From the NCBI GenBank assembly GCA_021810175.1, contig JAJZJJ010000123.1, positions 1 to 7,611 on the forward strand: DNA of 7,611 nt, in the 5' to 3' direction. Both the position numbers and the translations under genes were made by a program. The notes beneath the pieces are model-generated. The model was not told the DNA's origin, searched no databases, and worked only from the letters and a program-made list of their open reading frames with translations. This DNA is from Acidobacteriota bacterium. Lineage in GTDB: Bacteria > Acidobacteriota > Terriglobia > Terriglobales > Acidobacteriaceae. The first letter of the stretch is position 1. Each line of letters opens with the position of its first letter. Positions 6,540 to 7,611 of the stretch are shown here, piece by piece.

Positions 6540-6579
6540 ACGATGAGCCTTCTGGAATTGCTGACAGAATGCTCATCGT
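6540..6579 (+). repeat. Long imperfect stem-loop upstream of the TonB-dependent receptor
   Basis: ACGATGAGC (6540-6548) pairs with GCTCATCGT (6571-6579). After a single C/T mismatch, TTCTG (6550-6554) pairs with CAGAA (6565-6569), leaving a 10-base loop. This makes 14 pairs over 40 bases, far more than random sequence usually gives. It lies 112 bases before the receptor start. No T run follows, so a leader structure, a regulator-binding inverted repeat or part of a small RNA are all possible. Confidence 0.55.
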
Positions 6580-6585
6580 CATGGC

Positions 6586-6605
6586 CCGGAATGCAGCTGT
6601 TCCGG
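6586..6605 (+). repeat. Second stem-loop upstream of the TonB-dependent receptor
   Basis: CCGGAA (6586-6591) and TTCCGG (6600-6605) flank an 8-base loop that itself contains the palindrome CAGCTG. It begins 6 bases after the longer stem-loop, so the two form a tandem pair. Confidence 0.45.
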
Positions 6606-6674
6606 AGCACACGCCCCCGTTTTGTCCGCAAAGAGACCGGCGGGAGGGGCGCAAACGAGCAACCCTCAGTTCCA

Positions 6675-6680
6675 TAGGAG
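6675..6680 (+). promoter_or_regulatory. Ribosome binding site of the TonB-dependent receptor gene
   Basis: TAGGAG lies 11 bases before the GTG at 6692. The spacing is somewhat long. The GTG is chosen because it begins a perfect signal peptide (VKKTAIGFFLVF...) and no ATG fits. Confidence 0.55.
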
Positions 6681-6691
6681 ACCGAGTCAAC

Positions 6692-7611
6692 GTGAAAAAA
6701 ACTGCAATCGGATTCTTCCTGGTGTTTTGCAGCGTCTTCGCCCAGGCTGCACAAACCATAACTTTGCGAGGCCGAGTTGTAGACGCCACCGGAGCCGCGA
6801 TTCCCGGCGCAGCTGTCTCACTCACCAACATGTCGTCCAGCACCACCGTTCACACAACCTCGGCAGCCGACGGACGGTTCTCCTTCTCCGATGTCACTCC
6901 CGGACCCGAGTTGCTCAGCGTCCAGAAGTCCGGCTTCGAATCGTTCTCGCATCGGATCCCGGCGTCGCAAATCAATGCCACAACCGAGATCAAAGCCACT
7001 CTGCACGTCGCTTCTCTGGCACAGAGCGTGGTCGTTCGCGGAACTGTCAACCCGGAAGCAAAGCCGGTCCCCAGCCGCGAGGATGTGATGATGAAACCCG
7101 GCACCCTGGTCGTGCTCGGCCGGAAGGAACTGGATATGGGTGGCCCGGTCGCCGGTGGCGCACAGATGATCCAGGCCACGCCCGGCGCCAACGTCTTCGG
7201 CTACGGCGGAACCGGCTCGACCAAATGGAGCATCCTCCTCAACGGCGTTCCGCAGGGATGGGCTGGTGAATCCACCGGCTTCACCGGCGCCGGATCGCTG
7301 GGCATCACCTACGACGGCATTCCGGTCGTCGATCCGGCAACCGGCCTGTGGCAGTCCGCCACCATGCCCCAGAACCTTGTCATCCAGGACGTCGCCGTCA
7401 CCTATGGACCAGGCGAACCGATGAACCGCTGGTACAGCGACATCGGAGGCCGCGTGGAGTTCACCCCCGTCCAGCCCACCGTAGACCGCCACCTCAGCGT
7501 CTCCGTCACGCAGGGCCCCTACAACACACAGAACTTCGCCTTCGTCGGCAACACCGGCGTCTTTCACGGATGGTCCACCGTCGTGGGTGGCGGTCTCGGC
7601 CGCGGCGACAG
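6692..7611 (+). CDS. TonB-dependent outer-membrane receptor with carboxypeptidase-regulatory-like domain, cut by window edge
   Basis: The frame from the GTG at 6692 is open for 306 codons to the window end. Residues 1-21 form a signal peptide (KK, then a hydrophobic core, cleavage likely after AQA at 17-19). Residues 25-107 match a carboxypeptidase D regulatory-like beta-sandwich: LRGRVVDATGAAIPGAAVSL, then DGRFSFSDVTPGPELLSVQKSGF with its typical DGRF and GF spacing. Residues about 128-262 look like a TonB plug (QMIQATPGANVFGYGG at 158-173, ITYDGIPVVDP at 205-215, VAVTYGPGEP at 235-244, GGRVEFTPVQP at 252-262). Barrel-like alternating strands begin near 265. Such receptors import large substrates such as glycans, peptides or metal chelates across the outer membrane using TonB-ExbBD energy. 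The substrate cannot be told here. Most of the barrel lies beyond base 7611. Confidence 0.9.
   Translation, partial: MKKTAIGFFLVFCSVFAQAAQTITLRGRVVDATGAAIPGAAVSLTNMSSSTTVHTTSAADGRFSFSDVTPGPELLSVQKSGFESFSHRIPASQINATTEIKATLHVASLAQSVVVRGTVNPEAKPVPSREDVMMKPGTLVVLGRKELDMGGPVAGGAQMIQATPGANVFGYGGTGSTKWSILLNGVPQGWAGESTGFTGAGSLGITYDGIPVVDPATGLWQSATMPQNLVIQDVAVTYGPGEPMNRWYSDIGGRVEFTPVQPTVDRHLSVSVTQGPYNTQNFAFVGNTGVFHGWSTVVGGGLGRGD

Noticed and set aside
6011..6754. 247-codon minus-strand frame across the small-protein and leader region
   Set aside because: It overlaps the start of the TonB-dependent receptor, has no domain or membrane logic, and is mixed in composition. I judge it chance, although it is the main rival to the plus-strand small protein.
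6622..7269. 215-codon plus-strand frame overlapping the TonB-dependent receptor
   Set aside because: Arg/Pro/Gly-rich shadow frame. The receptor frame starting at 6692 carries a signal peptide and clear domains.

Overview
The window looks like ordinary chromosomal DNA from a GC-rich bacterium, most likely an Acidobacteriota member (Terriglobia/Acidobacteriaceae-like). This is an inference from the gene content: a secreted TonB-dependent receptor with an N-terminal carboxypeptidase-regulatory-like domain, a stand-alone VKOR protein, an orphan oxidase subunit III, and a PdxS with an unusual insertion. No 16S rRNA or other decisive taxonomic marker is present. I see no tRNA, rRNA, CRISPR array, insertion sequence, integrase or phage gene.

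Layout. On the minus strand, 687 to 1 is the first half of murA (peptidoglycan precursor synthesis), cut by the window edge. A 297-base divergent spacer separates it from pdxS (985-2004) and pdxT (2091-2750), which form a two-gene unit for the DXP-independent pyridoxal 5'-phosphate (PLP) synthase. The two genes are separated by 86 bases that hold an 8-bp hairpin. A 297-base spacer with several small inverted repeats follows. Next come a heme-copper oxidase subunit III gene (3048-3791), a 269-base spacer, a VKOR-type membrane thiol oxidoreductase (4061-4543), a strong GC hairpin, and glyA (4617-5897). glyA ends in a textbook rho-independent terminator (5942-5974). Beyond it lie a small predicted membrane protein of unknown function (6053-6493), a structured 198-base spacer with three hairpins, and the start of a TonB-dependent outer-membrane receptor (6692 to the window end). 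This last gene begins with GTG and stays open to base 7611.

How the genes relate. PdxS and PdxT make PLP and GlyA is a PLP enzyme, so the middle of the window has a loose cofactor-supply and cofactor-use theme. The pdxST unit and glyA are, however, separated by about 1.9 kb and by oxidase and VKOR genes. Oxidase subunit III and VKOR are both membrane redox proteins. Nothing in the sequence shows that they are cotranscribed or cooperate.

I did not find a convincing new multi-gene system. The points most worth a second look are a precise 35-residue insertion in PdxS, the tandem stem-loops upstream of the TonB-dependent receptor, a probable leaderless start for glyA, and the uncharacterised small membrane protein.
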